From Moorena bouillonii PNG (lineage in GTDB: Bacteria; Cyanobacteriota; Cyanobacteriia; Cyanobacteriales; Coleofasciculaceae), in the NCBI RefSeq assembly GCF_001942495.1, contig NZ_MKZS01000001.1:7084665-7148664 (forward strand): a DNA stretch of 64,000 nt, read 5' to 3'. The position numbers and the translations under genes were made by a program. The first letter of the stretch is position 1. Each line of letters opens with the position of its first letter. Of the stretch, positions 36,168 to 45,394 are shown in pieces. The notes beneath the pieces were generated by a model. It saw only the letters and a program-made list of their open reading frames with translations. It was not told where the DNA came from and made no database searches.

Positions 36168-37400
36168 ATGAAAATTGCTATTATCACCTCTGGATTCTTG
36201 CCTGTCATTGATGGCGTAACAGTTAGTGGATTATCTAGGCTACAACGACTGAGTCAGTGGGGACACCAGGTGTTGTTATTTTGTCCTGACTACAGTGCGT
36301 TAGAAGATGTCTATCCCAATTGGCGAGATTATACTGGTCAAATCCTGCCTGGAGTGAGAATCATCAATTTACCGAGTACCTCATTCATGGACTTAGAGTT
36401 TGAGCGTCAGGTGCGTAGAAGTTCCTATTCAATCCTGCTCCAGGAGTTAAAAAAATTCCAGCCCGATATTATTCATGTTGATGAACCAGAAAGACTGTTT
36501 TTTGGCTTTTTTAGAGTGCCTGGGGTCGCTTTTGCCAAAAAGGCTGGTATTCCCTGTGTGAGTTTTTTTAGGACTAATTTTCTCGACTATGCCGAAGATT
36601 ACTTTTCTCTACCGTCTGTGGTCGTCGCTGGAATTAAATTTATTTTTAAAACCATATTGCTTTCAGTTTATAATTCTTATGATGTCACCCTAGTGTCTAG
36701 TCGGATTACCCATAAAAAGATTATCGATCTAGGCATTAAAAACACCACTTATGCCAATTTGCTTGGCTTTGATGCTAGTAAATTCTCTGCGGATTTACAG
36801 GAGGAACAGTTTTTCGAGAAGAACTATGATCTTAGAGGGGTTGACAGTAAAGTTAAGTTAGTTTTCTTAGGTAGGTTAACTCCAGATAAGGGGTGGGAAT
36901 TTACCCTGAATGCCTTTTTACGAGTTGTACAAGAGGTCAACAGTGACCAAATCGCACTGATCATTGTTGGTGATGGTCCGATGCGGGATGAAATTGCTAC
37001 CAGGTTAAGCAAGTTAACACCAAATAGTTACTTCCTAGGTAGAGTCCCACCGGAAAATGTTCCAGCTTTGTTGGTCAACAGTGATATTCATATCACAGCA
37101 TCTGAGAAGGAGACTAGAGGGCTAACTATATTAGAAGCCTTTGCTGCTGGAATTCCTGTGCTCGCTCCTGAAGCAGGTGGGGTAGTGGAGAATATCCAAG
37201 ACGGATGGAATGGCTTTTTGTTCACTCCCCAGAATCAGGAAGATTTCTCCGACAAGCTCAAAGTATTAATTGAGAACCCAGCGTTGCGACAGGAAATGGG
37301 TCGCAACGGTAGGGAGTGTGTTTCCCAATATGGTTGGGATCAGAGGGTTGAGAATTTAGTTGCTATTTGGGAAAAGCAGATTGCTAAGAAAACCCACTGA
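36168..37400 (+). CDS. GT4-family glycosyltransferase
   Basis: This 410-residue protein has a GT-B fold. The N-terminal acceptor domain opens IAIITSGFLPVIDGVTVSG, with IIHVDEPERLFFG. The C-terminal donor domain has VFLGRLTPDKGWE, IVGDGPMRDEI, and the nucleotide-sugar motif SEKETRGLTILEAFAAGIPV followed by APEAGGV. The layout resembles SqdX and mannosyltransferases that decorate lipids, but the exact donor is not readable. It stands alone. Confidence 0.9.
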   Translation: MKIAIITSGFLPVIDGVTVSGLSRLQRLSQWGHQVLLFCPDYSALEDVYPNWRDYTGQILPGVRIINLPSTSFMDLEFERQVRRSSYSILLQELKKFQPDIIHVDEPERLFFGFFRVPGVAFAKKAGIPCVSFFRTNFLDYAEDYFSLPSVVVAGIKFIFKTILLSVYNSYDVTLVSSRITHKKIIDLGIKNTTYANLLGFDASKFSADLQEEQFFEKNYDLRGVDSKVKLVFLGRLTPDKGWEFTLNAFLRVVQEVNSDQIALIIVGDGPMRDEIATRLSKLTPNSYFLGRVPPENVPALLVNSDIHITASEKETRGLTILEAFAAGIPVLAPEAGGVVENIQDGWNGFLFTPQNQEDFSDKLKVLIENPALRQEMGRNGRECVSQYGWDQRVENLVAIWEKQIAKKTH

Positions 37401-37445
37401 TATCAAGTCCAGTTAATTACTCAAGAGAATAGCCTATCGCTTTTT

Positions 37446-37494
37446 GGGAATGGGTAATGGGTAATGGGTAATGGGTAATGGGTAATGGGTAATT
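37446..37494. repeat. Heptamer tandem array GGGTAAT
   Basis: Seven head-to-tail 7-bp units (first one GGGAATG), 45 bp after the glycosyltransferase stop codon. Confidence 0.9.
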
Positions 37495-37572
37495 GCCTAT
37501 TACCAGCTAACGGATAGGATGAGTACTCCAATAGACTTGATATGATTGAGTGGGGTTCTGTGTGTTTAAGGT

Positions 37573-37824
37573 TTAAAAGTAGTCGGTTTCTGGCTGCGGC
37601 ATTGGTACCATCTCAAAGTTGGATGGATCACGAAGATAACGAATGGCATCTTCTTCTAAGCGGTAGGTTATATAGGATTCAAGGGTATTTGTGTGTTTGA
37701 GGGCAGAAAGATAGCCATCGATATATAGCCGCAATTCATCGAAGCTATAACCTCGATTCCACAAATCGACTAGGGAGTCAGTAAGTTTTTGATAGCAGCG
37801 TATAGCTTGAGGATCTTGCAGCAT
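37573..37824 (-). CDS. DUF6761-like conserved cyanobacterial protein
   Basis: This 83-residue protein begins MLQDPQAIRCYQKLTDSLVD. The protein is helical, with LWNRGYSFDELRLYIDGYL, then YRLEEDAIRYLRDPSNF. I recall this pattern as a small family of unknown function found across cyanobacteria. No membrane segment or signal is present. It stands alone and is convergent with the glycosyltransferase. Confidence 0.75.
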   Translation of the reverse strand: MLQDPQAIRCYQKLTDSLVDLWNRGYSFDELRLYIDGYLSALKHTNTLESYITYRLEEDAIRYLRDPSNFEMVPMPQPETDYF

Positions 37825-38200
37825 AGTCTTAATAAATTTTGAGTATCAACAGTAGTGGTATTGGCTCACTCAGTAGAAACTCGGATACGCCAACTTAATT
37901 TCAGTTTAGCAAAAGTAGCAAGTCCTCGATACGTTTCTCAATTATTTGTTATGTTAGCTAGACTAAATTGCATCTTATATGCTATAATTAAAAATGGTCA
38001 GTTAAAATTAATGGTAAATTGAAATTTTACTATTGTCCTTATTGTCCCTCTGACCTGGTCGCGATCGTGCCACTAGGAAGTCGTATTTTAAGAACCCAAG
38101 CCAATATCGGTATCATCAGTAGCAGTTGTTACAGAATGTTGACGTGACCTTTGCTAGGATTAGATCCCAACGGCTAAGGCTAAGAGGACTTTAAAGTGCC
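37825..38200. other. Divergent promoter spacer
   Basis: These 376 bp separate the minus-strand DUF6761 gene from the plus-strand response regulator. The first 150 bp are AT-rich. One GCGATCG site lies near 38060, and GAGGA lies 12 bp before the regulator GTG. No gene or repeat is seen. Confidence 0.5.
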
Positions 38201-38935
38201 GTGGGCTCAGTTAGAATTCAGATTATTGAAGGAAACCCTCATTTGCGATCGCTTCTAGGGTCCCACCTAAAGAAATCCGGCTATGGGGTGTACCAATCAC
38301 AAAATCTTGATCAAGCCAAGGAAGACTTTCACCATCGCCAACCCAGTCTGGTTATCCTAGACTCTGATTTACCAGACAGTGATGGGGTTGAATTTTGCTG
38401 CTGGCTTCAGCAACAGCGAAAATCTCTAATTTTAATGTTGTCTGCTCGTAATAGTGAAAGAGATATCGTCACTGGTCTTAAAGCTGGGGCAGATGATTAC
38501 CTGACCAAGCCCTTTGGTATACAGGAATTTATGGCACGGGTAGAAGCCCTAATTCGTCGCCTCCGCATTACGGTGGCTCCCCTGTCTCTAGACTACGGTG
38601 ATCTCAAAATTGATTTAGTCCAGCGTCGTGTCCGCTTTAAAGAAGAGTTTATTGACCTGACTCCCCAAGAATTTAGCTTGCTCTACGTACTCGCCCAAGC
38701 AGAGGGAATGGCTTTGAGTCGGTCTGAATTATTGCGCCGTGCTTGGCCCAATGCTATTGACAATCCACGCACTATCGATACCCACGTCCTTGCCCTGCGC
38801 AAAAAAATAGAAACCGATCCTCGACAACCCAGCATTATCCAAACGGTTCGCAATGTTGGCTATCGGTTTAATCAAGGGATCAATGAGAATGATCTAAAAT
38901 CTGGGACAGAATTGGCAACTCATAAGAGTTATTAG
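38201..38935 (+). CDS. OmpR-type response regulator with atypical acidic pocket
   Basis: This 244-residue protein has a receiver domain (5-120) with the phospho-acceptor Asp54 in LVILDSDLPDSDG, MLSARN and the conserved Lys in YLTKPFG, followed by a winged-helix OmpR DNA-binding domain (about 128-228; FIDLTPQEFSLLYVLAQ, IDTHVLALRKKIE, VRNVGYRF). The usual acidic pair near the start of strand 1 reads Glu10-Gly11 in IIEGNP, so one magnesium ligand is missing; phosphorylation could be altered. No histidine kinase is adjacent. The start is GTG. Confidence 0.92.
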   Translation: MGSVRIQIIEGNPHLRSLLGSHLKKSGYGVYQSQNLDQAKEDFHHRQPSLVILDSDLPDSDGVEFCCWLQQQRKSLILMLSARNSERDIVTGLKAGADDYLTKPFGIQEFMARVEALIRRLRITVAPLSLDYGDLKIDLVQRRVRFKEEFIDLTPQEFSLLYVLAQAEGMALSRSELLRRAWPNAIDNPRTIDTHVLALRKKIETDPRQPSIIQTVRNVGYRFNQGINENDLKSGTELATHKSY

Positions 38936-38950
38936 AGGTTGTTGGTTAAT

Positions 38951-38980
38951 TAACCCTTAACCCTTAACCCTTAACCCTTA
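38951..38980. repeat. Heptamer tandem array TTAACCC
   Basis: Four head-to-tail units between two convergent genes. It ends at the stop codon of the acyltransferase gene (38978-38980). Confidence 0.9.
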
Positions 38981-40078
38981 AATTTTGATCAACCAGCGTC
39001 GCCGATACATCCCATAGAGAATCACCCACCACAACAGTACATTGACTATCGCAAAGATCAAAGAACCATTGATCGCTCCCGCCCACGACCGAAACAGATT
39101 TTCATAAATCCAAGTATAGGTACTCACAGCATTATCACCTGTCCCTACCTTAGTTCGATACAGGATGCGAACTACTAAACCAGATGCGACAAACAGAAAA
39201 ATTGCGTTTAACCCCATCACTTCTAGGGGCCATCCCCATCGGCGAAATCCCCGCACTTCAATTAACTCATAACAAGCTGCCAGTAACAGCATCGACCAAC
39301 CAGCAGAAAAGACTACATAGGAACTTGTCCATAACTGCTTGTTAATTGGGAACCAGAAATCCCAAACCCAGCCTAAACCAAGACAACCTAGACCAAATAG
39401 TACTAATCCCAAACTAGTACGGGACTGTATTGGTTGATGGCGTAGCCAATCCCCAACGAAATAGCCAGCTAAGACAGTAACTACCGCCGGTAAGGTGCTA
39501 AACAGTCCTTCTGGATCAAATTGAGCTTGTTTATACAAATGGTTTGTTCCCAATACCATACGGTCGATATAGGCAGCAAAATTTCCTTCCGGTGTCAGAT
39601 TACCAGCACCATAATCAGGAACTGGCACTAAAGACATCGCTGCCCAGTACCCTAACAAAACTATTCCGGTCAGTACCCACAAACCCCGTCGTCTTAGATT
39701 TAGCACTGCTACAGCACTAAGGAGATAGGCAAGACTAATGCGCTGCAAGACACCCATAATCCGAATAGTATCCCAGTTGTAAGTCGGAAAACCATTGAGC
39801 AGTAAGCCTAGGGCAAATAGAATGGCACATCGCCTGCCAATACGCCAATACCCTTGGGATACGGATTGGTTGTTATTGGTGTACTTGACTAAGGAAAAAG
39901 CCATTGCTACACCAGCAATAAATAAAAAGGCAGGAAATACTAAGTCTGTGGGTGTAAAACCATGCCACTTAGCGTGAAGTAAGGGGGGATAGACATAAGA
40001 CCAACTTCCTGGATTGTTGACTAGAATCATGCTAGCCATGGCAATACCTCGAAAGACATCAATAGAGGTTAGACGCAT
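38978..40078 (-). CDS. HGSNAT/NagX-like membrane acyltransferase
   Basis: This 366-residue membrane protein with about 10 helices opens [20 protein letters not shown], the signature of the heparan-alpha-glucosaminide N-acetyltransferase/DUF5009 family. That family moves acetyl groups across a membrane onto amino sugars. [20 protein letters not shown] carries the conserved His. I place the start at the ATG at 40078: a longer open frame to 40162 exists, but its extra 28 residues ([17 protein letters not shown] type) are pure translation of a heptamer array. The ABC ATPase gene ends 14 bp beyond that array. Confidence 0.88.
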   Translation of the reverse strand: MRLTSIDVFRGIAMASMILVNNPGSWSYVYPPLLHAKWHGFTPTDLVFPAFLFIAGVAMAFSLVKYTNNNQSVSQGYWRIGRRCAILFALGLLLNGFPTYNWDTIRIMGVLQRISLAYLLSAVAVLNLRRRGLWVLTGIVLLGYWAAMSLVPVPDYGAGNLTPEGNFAAYIDRMVLGTNHLYKQAQFDPEGLFSTLPAVVTVLAGYFVGDWLRHQPIQSRTSLGLVLFGLGCLGLGWVWDFWFPINKQLWTSSYVVFSAGWSMLLLAACYELIEVRGFRRWGWPLEVMGLNAIFLFVASGLVVRILYRTKVGTGDNAVSTYTWIYENLFRSWAGAINGSLIFAIVNVLLWWVILYGMYRRRWLIKI

Positions 40079-40160
40079 GATAGGCAAGAGGCAATAGACA
40101 AGAGGCAAGAGGCAATAGGCAAGAGGCAATAGGCAAGAGGCAATAGGCAAAATAACCGTC
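40079..40160. repeat. AGGCAAT/AGGCAAG heptamer array
   Basis: About ten 7-bp units alternate between GGCAATA and GGCAAGA directly before the acyltransferase start. The array is free of in-frame stops on the minus strand, so it falsely extends that gene. Confidence 0.9.
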
Positions 40161-40176
40161 AACTGTCAACAAATGA

Positions 40177-40935
40177 TTAAAACCACTCTTGAGATGCTTC
40201 AGCTTCTGCTTGTACTAATCTCTCTCGCAACTGTTGCCAATTAATCTTCTCAGCGGTCGTGTCTTGGAGTAACTGAGTATTTTGCAAATACAAGACTCGA
40301 TTACAAAATAACTCAGCCATATCTAGCTGATGATTGACCATCAAAATTGTGATCTGCTCCTTTTGGGCTAAATCGGTAAATACCCTGATCACCTGAGAGG
40401 CTATACCAGCATCTAAGGCTGAGGTAGGCTCATCGAGTAACACTATTCTTGGTTGGACAACTAGTGCTCGTGCGATCGCAACCAATTGCCGTTGTCCCAA
40501 AGACAGTTGTAACTCTGTACGCTCTAACCACTCCGCTGGGATGCGCAGTCTCTCTCGAATCCCTTGTGTCCGTTGTGCAATCGCTTTTTTTGGCAGCTGT
40601 TGCAATACCAACGGATAAGCTAGAGCCTCCTGAACGGTCATCCCTAACAGTTTTGGTTCTTGAGGTACCAGCATTACCTGTCGGCGCAATTCTAGGACAG
40701 AGATATTCCGGATGTTCTGATTATCTAGGTAAATATTTCCCTGGGTGGACTCACTTAGTCGGTTCAACAGGCGCAACAGAGAGGTTTTACCCGCACCGGA
40801 TGGTCCAATCACGCTGATGCGATCGCATTGGCTGACCTCGAAAGAAATATCAGTTAATATAGGTATTCCAGCCGCTTTAGCCCTGGTTGAGAGGGTCAGG
40901 CTTACCTGTTTGAGCTGCAACAGGGTATTAGTCAA
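40177..40935 (-). CDS. ABC transporter ATP-binding protein
   Basis: This 252-residue ATPase has Walker [10 protein letters not shown] (near 44), Q-loop PQEPKLLG, signature [15 protein letters not shown], Walker [13 protein letters not shown] and H-loop His in MVNHQ. The overall pattern is close to FetA/YbbL-type ATPases. No permease is adjacent; the neighbouring gene is an acyltransferase, so the partner must lie elsewhere. Confidence 0.92.
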   Translation of the reverse strand: MTNTLLQLKQVSLTLSTRAKAAGIPILTDISFEVSQCDRISVIGPSGAGKTSLLRLLNRLSESTQGNIYLDNQNIRNISVLELRRQVMLVPQEPKLLGMTVQEALAYPLVLQQLPKKAIAQRTQGIRERLRIPAEWLERTELQLSLGQRQLVAIARALVVQPRIVLLDEPTSALDAGIASQVIRVFTDLAQKEQITILMVNHQLDMAELFCNRVLYLQNTQLLQDTTAEKINWQQLRERLVQAEAEASQEWF

Positions 40936-40970
40936 TCGCTTCGCTCCAATTCAAAATTATCAATGTTTTA

Positions 40971-41029
40971 GCTATCAGCTTTCAGCTCTCAGCTCTCAGC
41001 TCTCAGCTCTCAGCTCTCAGCTCTCAGCT
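40971..41029. repeat. Heptamer tandem array CAGCTCT
   Basis: About seven units after two variant units (GCTATCAGCTTT). It sits upstream of the ABC ATPase gene in a 406-bp spacer that contains nothing but repeats. Confidence 0.9.
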
Positions 41030-41143
41030 AATGGGCTACAGATGGTGTTACAGATAGTGCTTTTATAGCGCTACGCGCAAGTCAGCAAGGTTATTGCGTC
41101 AGAAGTCAAAAGTAAGGGATTACTTACGTTTCGGAGTTTAGGA

Positions 41144-41240
41144 GCGATGCAGAGGTGCGACCCGTGGCGAATTTAATTCTTAATGCGGAAAACGCACCAT
41201 TACGGTCTTGGGGGTTTCCCCCATGAGCGACTGCATCAAG
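41144..41240. repeat. GCGATGCAG palindromic repeat with nested GGTGCG repeat
   Basis: The outer ends are GCGATGCAG and CGACTGCATCAAG. At 41154-41198 a complete 45-bp GGTGCGACCC...CGCACC palindrome sits inside it, so one repeat family has inserted into the other. Confidence 0.8.
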
Positions 41241-41304
41241 ACAATGTCAAACATCTTAATGCGTAGTGCTATAGTACCTCAAGTACCGTGCCCGTAGCCC
41301 ATAG

Positions 41305-41336
41305 GCTGATAGCTGATAGCTGATAGCTGATAGCTG
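41305..41336. repeat. Heptamer tandem array AGCTGAT (copy 2)
   Basis: Four units of the same heptamer as at 429-523, again directly beyond the 3' end of a minus-strand gene (stop at 41342-41344). Confidence 0.9.
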
Positions 41337-41341
41337 AATGC

Positions 41342-41950
41342 TTACATCAAACCCTGATTTATAGCTGTGGTTATTGTCCAGCCATCTACCAGTAATAGCA
41401 AGAGGGTGAATCCAAACAAAATTAGATACATCCAAGGCTGGGCTAGAGGACGAATATCGGTGGTATCTATCCCGGTATAGTTTTGTACTAACTTAACTAA
41501 GCGATTAAATCCCACTACTCGCATTGGTAGCAAGTAAGCTTGGTCAGAAGACTGGCTAATGAAATAGTAAACAAGCCCCCCTTGACCTGTGGTGCGCATT
41601 TTCAAGTCTTTCACCTCTTTCCAGTCTAATTGCCAACCTTTGCGAAAGAATCGGGGCACCCAATTGGGATAAGCCACCTGAATTTTTTCGTCATCTACAA
41701 TCACCTGTTCGCTTAAAGCTCCATAGAGGGCTAAAAATCCTAAGCTAATGCCTACCCACAGGACTATTGGCGATACCGGAGTCGATGATACTTTAGCTAA
41801 AAACGGTAATGGTATCAACAGCGCCCAATAAAATGTTATTAAGGTAATTCGAATTATAGGAGAGATGCGAAATACAGAAGGGATATACTGTTTAGTTTCA
41901 GGTTTAGTTTCAGGTTTAGTTTCAGATGCTCTTTGTTGATTTGGTGACAT
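41342..41950 (-). CDS. Membrane protein with PH-like domain
   Basis: I do not recognise this 202-residue protein by name. Two helices (about 29-46 and 56-76) are followed by a cytoplasmic beta-rich domain (VIVDDEKIQVAYPNWVPRFF, WQLDWKEVKDLKMRTTGQGG) that looks like a bacterial PH-like fold. A final helix (MYLILFGFTLLLLLVDGW) lies near the C-terminus. The N-terminus repeats ETKP three times from a 12-bp tandem repeat. The function is unknown. Confidence 0.7.
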   Translation of the reverse strand: MSPNQQRASETKPETKPETKQYIPSVFRISPIIRITLITFYWALLIPLPFLAKVSSTPVSPIVLWVGISLGFLALYGALSEQVIVDDEKIQVAYPNWVPRFFRKGWQLDWKEVKDLKMRTTGQGGLVYYFISQSSDQAYLLPMRVVGFNRLVKLVQNYTGIDTTDIRPLAQPWMYLILFGFTLLLLLVDGWTITTAINQGLM

Positions 41951-42042
41951 AATTAAAAAGGGTTTAATAAGGGAATAGGGAATAGGGAATAGGGAATAGG
42001 GAGTAGGGAGTAGGGAAGATGGTAAAATTTATGTTTACCTCA

Positions 42043-42087
42043 GGTGCGACCCATAGCGAATTTAATTTTTAATGGGTCAAGCGCACC
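42043..42087. repeat. 45-bp GGTGCGACCC...CGCACC palindromic repeat
   Basis: The ends are GGTGCGACCCATAG and GTCAAGCGCACC around GCGAATTTAATTTTTAATG. A GGGAATA/GGGAGTA heptamer array precedes it at about 41971-42016. Confidence 0.85.
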
Positions 42088-42203
42088 TCATAGCTATGAT
42101 AAATGTTATATCAACTTCAAATTCTATAGTCTATTGAGCGCATCAAAACTCATAGCCGAGAAAAAATTACCCCACGGTCGAGGTGGGGTGTGGCTCTATT
42201 TAA

Positions 42204-43049
42204 TTAATTGGGCAACTGTTGACTAAACTCATCTAAAGAATTCACAGTTAATGCTATGGCGATTAACTCGTCTAATTGTTCGAGAGTTAAAGCTGGCATT
42301 TTCCGGGATATATCTAAAGTAATATCTCCAAATCGCAGGTTAAGGATGCGCTCTAAACTCCGGCGACGTTCTTGTTGAATTCCTTCTTGTAAAATTTCTT
42401 GATACCAGGGTGATTCTCGTAATACTGTCATATCCCACCTCATGATTTGTTGAATTAACGGTATCTTATGCACAAAGCTAGCAAAGAAAGCTAACAATGG
42501 TTCTAGTTGGTTCAAAGTTTGATCCGCTCGTAGTGCCTGCACTGCTGAGCGCAATTTCGATTCACTACCACCTCCTTTTAAGATTGGAACAAACGGTAGT
42601 AGCGATGGTAAAGGTTGTGTCAGTACCAAGTCAGCATCTACTTCCCACAGATTAATTACCCGATAATCTTGACGGGCATTCAGTCCCATGAATTCGCTTT
42701 CGTAGCAATTTTCAATGGTAACGGTGGCTGGGGGCGGCAAGATGTTAATTAATACTGGATAAGTGGATAGGTTATATTTCTCCTCAGCTAGGGCAACATA
42801 ATTGCGCATGCGCTTAGGCATGGCCTGGCTATAGCGCAGTTGTAATTCATTGAGAATCAGAAATTCTTGATGTTCAGGACTAGAGGCTTTGACAATTACG
42901 TCACTTTCCCGACTAATCCATTGAAATTCAGCATCGAGTAACTCCGATGCTCGCACTTGGGGATTACCCGTTACCCATTGCACCCAGGCATTGGGCGCGA
43001 GACTGATTAGACGTTTGCTACCAATATCTGCAGGTTTTGCCATAGACAA
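42204..43049 (-). CDS. Rpn-like PD-(D/E)XK nuclease with DUF4351 tail
   Basis: This 281-residue protein has a nuclease core with Asp in ELLDAEFQWI, then EFLILNELQLRYSQAMPKRM, matching the D...ExQ pattern of Rpn/transposase-like PD-(D/E)XK enzymes (COG5464-type). The end (LNLRFGDITLDISRKMPALT, then LEQLDELIAIALTVNSLDEF) is a DUF4351-type tail like the fragment at 50-241. The family promotes RecA-independent recombination in E. coli; its role in cyanobacteria, where it is very abundant, is unclear. Confidence 0.8.
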   Translation of the reverse strand: MSMAKPADIGSKRLISLAPNAWVQWVTGNPQVRASELLDAEFQWISRESDVIVKASSPEHQEFLILNELQLRYSQAMPKRMRNYVALAEEKYNLSTYPVLINILPPPATVTIENCYESEFMGLNARQDYRVINLWEVDADLVLTQPLPSLLPFVPILKGGGSESKLRSAVQALRADQTLNQLEPLLAFFASFVHKIPLIQQIMRWDMTVLRESPWYQEILQEGIQQERRRSLERILNLRFGDITLDISRKMPALTLEQLDELIAIALTVNSLDEFSQQLPN

Positions 43050-43160
43050 TTACCGAATCAATACTAATTACTGAGTCACGCCCAGGGCTGTTTCTGGGGT
43101 CGGACTAAAATTTGATTACTGGGAAGCTGGGTCTCCCACACTTCCCACACTCCCTGCTCC

Positions 43161-43382
43161 TTAAGATTCTTCGTCTATAGGCTGGCCGTCTATAGGCTGG
43201 CCGTCTATAGGCTGACCAATATCGAAGATAATGATAAATTTCCCATCAGGCATCAGCCGTTTAAGAGCCTGCAAGTGACCTTCCGCATCAGAACGGTTCC
43301 GGAAACGAGCAACAACCACCCGTTGCATTTCGGGCAACAGCCGAACAACCACCCATGGGTGTAGGCGTTGAGAGTACGACAT
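43161..43382 (-). CDS. Small conserved cyanobacterial protein
   Basis: This 73-residue protein starts SYSQRLHPWVVVRLLP, then RVVVARFRNRSDAEGHLQAL. The layout is a small alpha/beta fold recalling RRM- or SPOR-size domains; similar short proteins are, as far as I recall, common in cyanobacteria. The tail repeats GQPID three times from a 15-bp tandem repeat. I place the start at the ATG at 43382, since residues of the longer frame upstream lie in a structured leader. The function is unknown. Confidence 0.65.
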   Translation of the reverse strand: MSYSQRLHPWVVVRLLPEMQRVVVARFRNRSDAEGHLQALKRLMPDGKFIIIFDIGQPIDGQPIDGQPIDEES

Positions 43383-43412
43383 AATCAAGATATATCCTTT
43401 AACTGGGGTACT

Positions 43413-43488
43413 AGAGCCAGCCTGTGGTCCTGGAGAAACTTTCGGCTGGCTCTTACCGTGGAGCGTTTTAGCGCCCACGGTATTTTTA
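43413..43488 (-). promoter_or_regulatory. Two adjacent strong hairpins in a 5' leader
   Basis: AGAGCCAGCC (43413-43422) pairs exactly with GGCTGGCTCT (43444-43453). TACCGTGG (43454-43461) pairs exactly with CCACGGTA (43475-43482), with further GCG/CGC pairing inside. The second stem starts one base after the first ends, and the start codon of the small gene lies 31 bp beyond. On the plus strand the second hairpin is followed by TTTTTAT and would act as a terminator. Confidence 0.6.
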
Positions 43489-43552
43489 TACTAGCACAAA
43501 TAATCTTTAATTATAACATATTTTTTAAAATTTTGTAACAAAAGGTGAGCAG

Positions 43553-43820
43553 GGAATCGGGAATCGGGAATCGGGAGTAGTGGAGTGGGGAAAAATCTTG
43601 TGTAACAAATTAATTAATTTGTTAGAGAACTATGCGTGATGCGACCTTGGAGCCGCTTCCAATTCCCGATTTCTTAACTATTCCGGTATTAACGCAGTCG
43701 CTAATAGTGGAAACAACAGCACTTGACTTGCTACCCACCCTTACAATATTTACCACCTTTACCACACTTTCCTCCCTGTTCCCTGTTCCCTATTCCCTGT
43801 TCCCTAAAAAAATAAGTTGC
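43553..43820. repeat. Spacer with GGGAATC and TTCCCTG heptamers
   Basis: GGGAATC units lie at 43553-43577 and CCCTGTT/CCCTATT units at about 43775-43805. The open frame between them (from 43632) ends in array-derived LFPVPYSLFP residues and has no ribosome-binding site, so I do not call it. Confidence 0.75.
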
Positions 43821-43879
43821 CAATTTTTCTTTTATCTATTAAACTAGTATTATAGGAATAGTTAAAGGAGAGTCAACTG

Positions 43880-44311
43880 ATGAACAAGTGTGTTGGTACT
43901 ACTGAAGCAGCATCTTTATTAGGAATTTCCTCTAGACGATTGCGGCAACTCCTAGAGAAGGGTCGCGTCCGAGGTGCCTATAAAACTGGTAAATTCTGGA
44001 TTATTCCTCTGTTCAACCATTTGCCACAAATTACCAAAGGTACCCGTGGACCAAAGGGCAAATGGCGTACCAGTCGTCCCCCTGCTTTAGCTAAAATTAA
44101 TGTCAATCGCAATCACATTGGCTCGAATATGAAGAAAAGTCCCAAAGACCGGAAGCCAGTGATTTCAGTAAAACGAAAGGGCACTAATCTCTACGGCAAC
44201 GAGGTCGAAATCCTCGGTCCGTGTAAGATTGTCTATCAGCCGGATAATCCACTCGATTGTGGCGCTCGTTTGTGGATCGAAACTTTTAGTGATATTCACT
44301 TCATTTCTTGA
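43880..44311 (+). CDS. Helix-turn-helix DNA-binding protein (excisionase-like)
   Basis: In this 143-residue protein the first 50 residues form a MerR/excisionase-type winged helix: TTEAASLLGISSRRLRQLLE then GRVRGAYKTGKFWIIP. The rest is basic (GTRGPKGKWRTSRPPA), then a small beta-rich end (NEVEILGPCKIVYQPDNP). AAAGGAG lies 9 bp before the ATG. It may regulate genes or assist recombination. The stop codon (44309-44311) is inside a GCGATGCAG-family repeat, so the C-terminus was probably trimmed or replaced. Confidence 0.8.
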   Translation: MNKCVGTTEAASLLGISSRRLRQLLEKGRVRGAYKTGKFWIIPLFNHLPQITKGTRGPKGKWRTSRPPALAKINVNRNHIGSNMKKSPKDRKPVISVKRKGTNLYGNEVEILGPCKIVYQPDNPLDCGARLWIETFSDIHFIS

Positions 44312-44357
44312 TGCAAAGCGCGAGTGGGGGAAACTCCCTTTGGCACCTCTGCATCGC
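44308..44357. repeat. GATGCAAAGCGCGAG...CTGCATCGC palindromic repeat
   Basis: A reverse-oriented short copy of the family at 26142, 34215, 41144 and 49659. It provides the TGA of the helix-turn-helix gene. Confidence 0.85.
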
Positions 44358-44474
44358 TGGTGGCAGTTTCCCAGCTATAGCAATCCGATCTGATTCGTAA
44401 AATAAATGGGCTGTTTTAAGGTAGAAGGCAGAAGGTAAAAGAGTTTCAGGAGCAATAAATCGCTTCGCGACTAT

Positions 44475-45329
44475 TCAAAAATGCTCAACGTCTTCTTTAG
44501 TTAAACCAGTTGTTGCCACGATTAAATTGATATCAATCCCTCTTGCTTTCATAGCTTTGGCTATTTCTGTGGCTTTCTCTGCTCTCCCCTGTAATTTTCC
44601 GGCTGCTTCTGCCCCTTCCAGTAGGCTAATTTCATAGCGTTTATTTTCCAGATAGTTCTGATAAGCTACTTTTTCTGGTAAAGGTAAACTCTCAATCCTT
44701 AGCTTATCCTTAGCCTCAGCTAATCCTCTGGCTTGGAACTCTTCTTTGATTTCACTATTCTTTAGGAAATAGATCCATTCATCTAAACTGTTTCTGGTTA
44801 CGTTATCAAACTGGTTGACTCTCAATATATAATATTCGGGAAATATCTGATAGACTTGCTCTAGTTTGAACAACTCCTTCTGTAGGCTGGATAGTCCTAA
44901 AGAGTCACGATGATGACGACCTCGGAAATCTAGTTTCCCTTCATAGATGTAATCTTGTCCTTGTCCTAGAGTAAAGTAAACAATATTAATCGAGTAGACT
45001 TTTTTGAGTTTACTATAGGGCTCTCCTTTATCTAGATATTGGGTGAGCAGTGTGGAGACACCAAATAGCATTCGATGAAAGTAATCATTTTCGGAACTGT
45101 TTTGGACTTCCACGAGCAGTAACTCTCCAGCACTATTGAGGGCTAGAATATCAACTCGATTCAGTTTATTGTCTTCGGTGAGCCGATTACTTTCCCCTTC
45201 TAAAATCGATTCAATAGTAATCTCTTCTCCTAGTAATTCGGTGATAAAGCCTTCTAGGACGACATAATTAGCTTTATCCCTCAGCAGTTTTTTGATTGCC
45301 CAGTCAAAGCGGATGTGTGTCTTGGCCAT
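44475..45329 (-). CDS. Rpn-family recombination-promoting nuclease
   Basis: This 284-residue protein opens IRFDWAIKKLLRDKANY and carries the PD-(D/E)XK site RVDILALNSAGELLLVEVQN (Asp, then Glu-x-Gln), followed by DYFHRMLFGVSTLL. The C-terminal helical tail (ATEIAKAMKARGIDINLIVATT) is typical of the cyanobacterial Rpn/putative transposase group. All active-site residues are present. It is the second nuclease of this kind in the window. Confidence 0.9.
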   Translation of the reverse strand: MAKTHIRFDWAIKKLLRDKANYVVLEGFITELLGEEITIESILEGESNRLTEDNKLNRVDILALNSAGELLLVEVQNSSENDYFHRMLFGVSTLLTQYLDKGEPYSKLKKVYSINIVYFTLGQGQDYIYEGKLDFRGRHHRDSLGLSSLQKELFKLEQVYQIFPEYYILRVNQFDNVTRNSLDEWIYFLKNSEIKEEFQARGLAEAKDKLRIESLPLPEKVAYQNYLENKRYEISLLEGAEAAGKLQGRAEKATEIAKAMKARGIDINLIVATTGLTKEDVEHF

Positions 45330-45350
45330 GATTAGTAGGGAGTAGGGAGC

Positions 45351-45394
45351 GGTGCGACCCGTGGCGAATTTAATTCGCCTACGGAAAGCGCACC
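45351..45394. repeat. 44-bp GGTGCGACCC...CGCACC palindromic repeat
   Basis: GGTGCGACCCGTGGCGAATT at one end and GGAAAGCGCACC at the other; it is flanked by AGGGAGT units on both sides. Confidence 0.85.

Noticed and set aside
38951..38980. TTAACCC array as a telomere-like sequence
   Set aside because: Only four units, and it is one of many unrelated heptamer arrays in the window.
43632..43847. 71-codon frame with hydrophobic end
   Set aside because: The second half is translated TTCCCTG-type array (LFPVPYSLFP); no ribosome-binding site.
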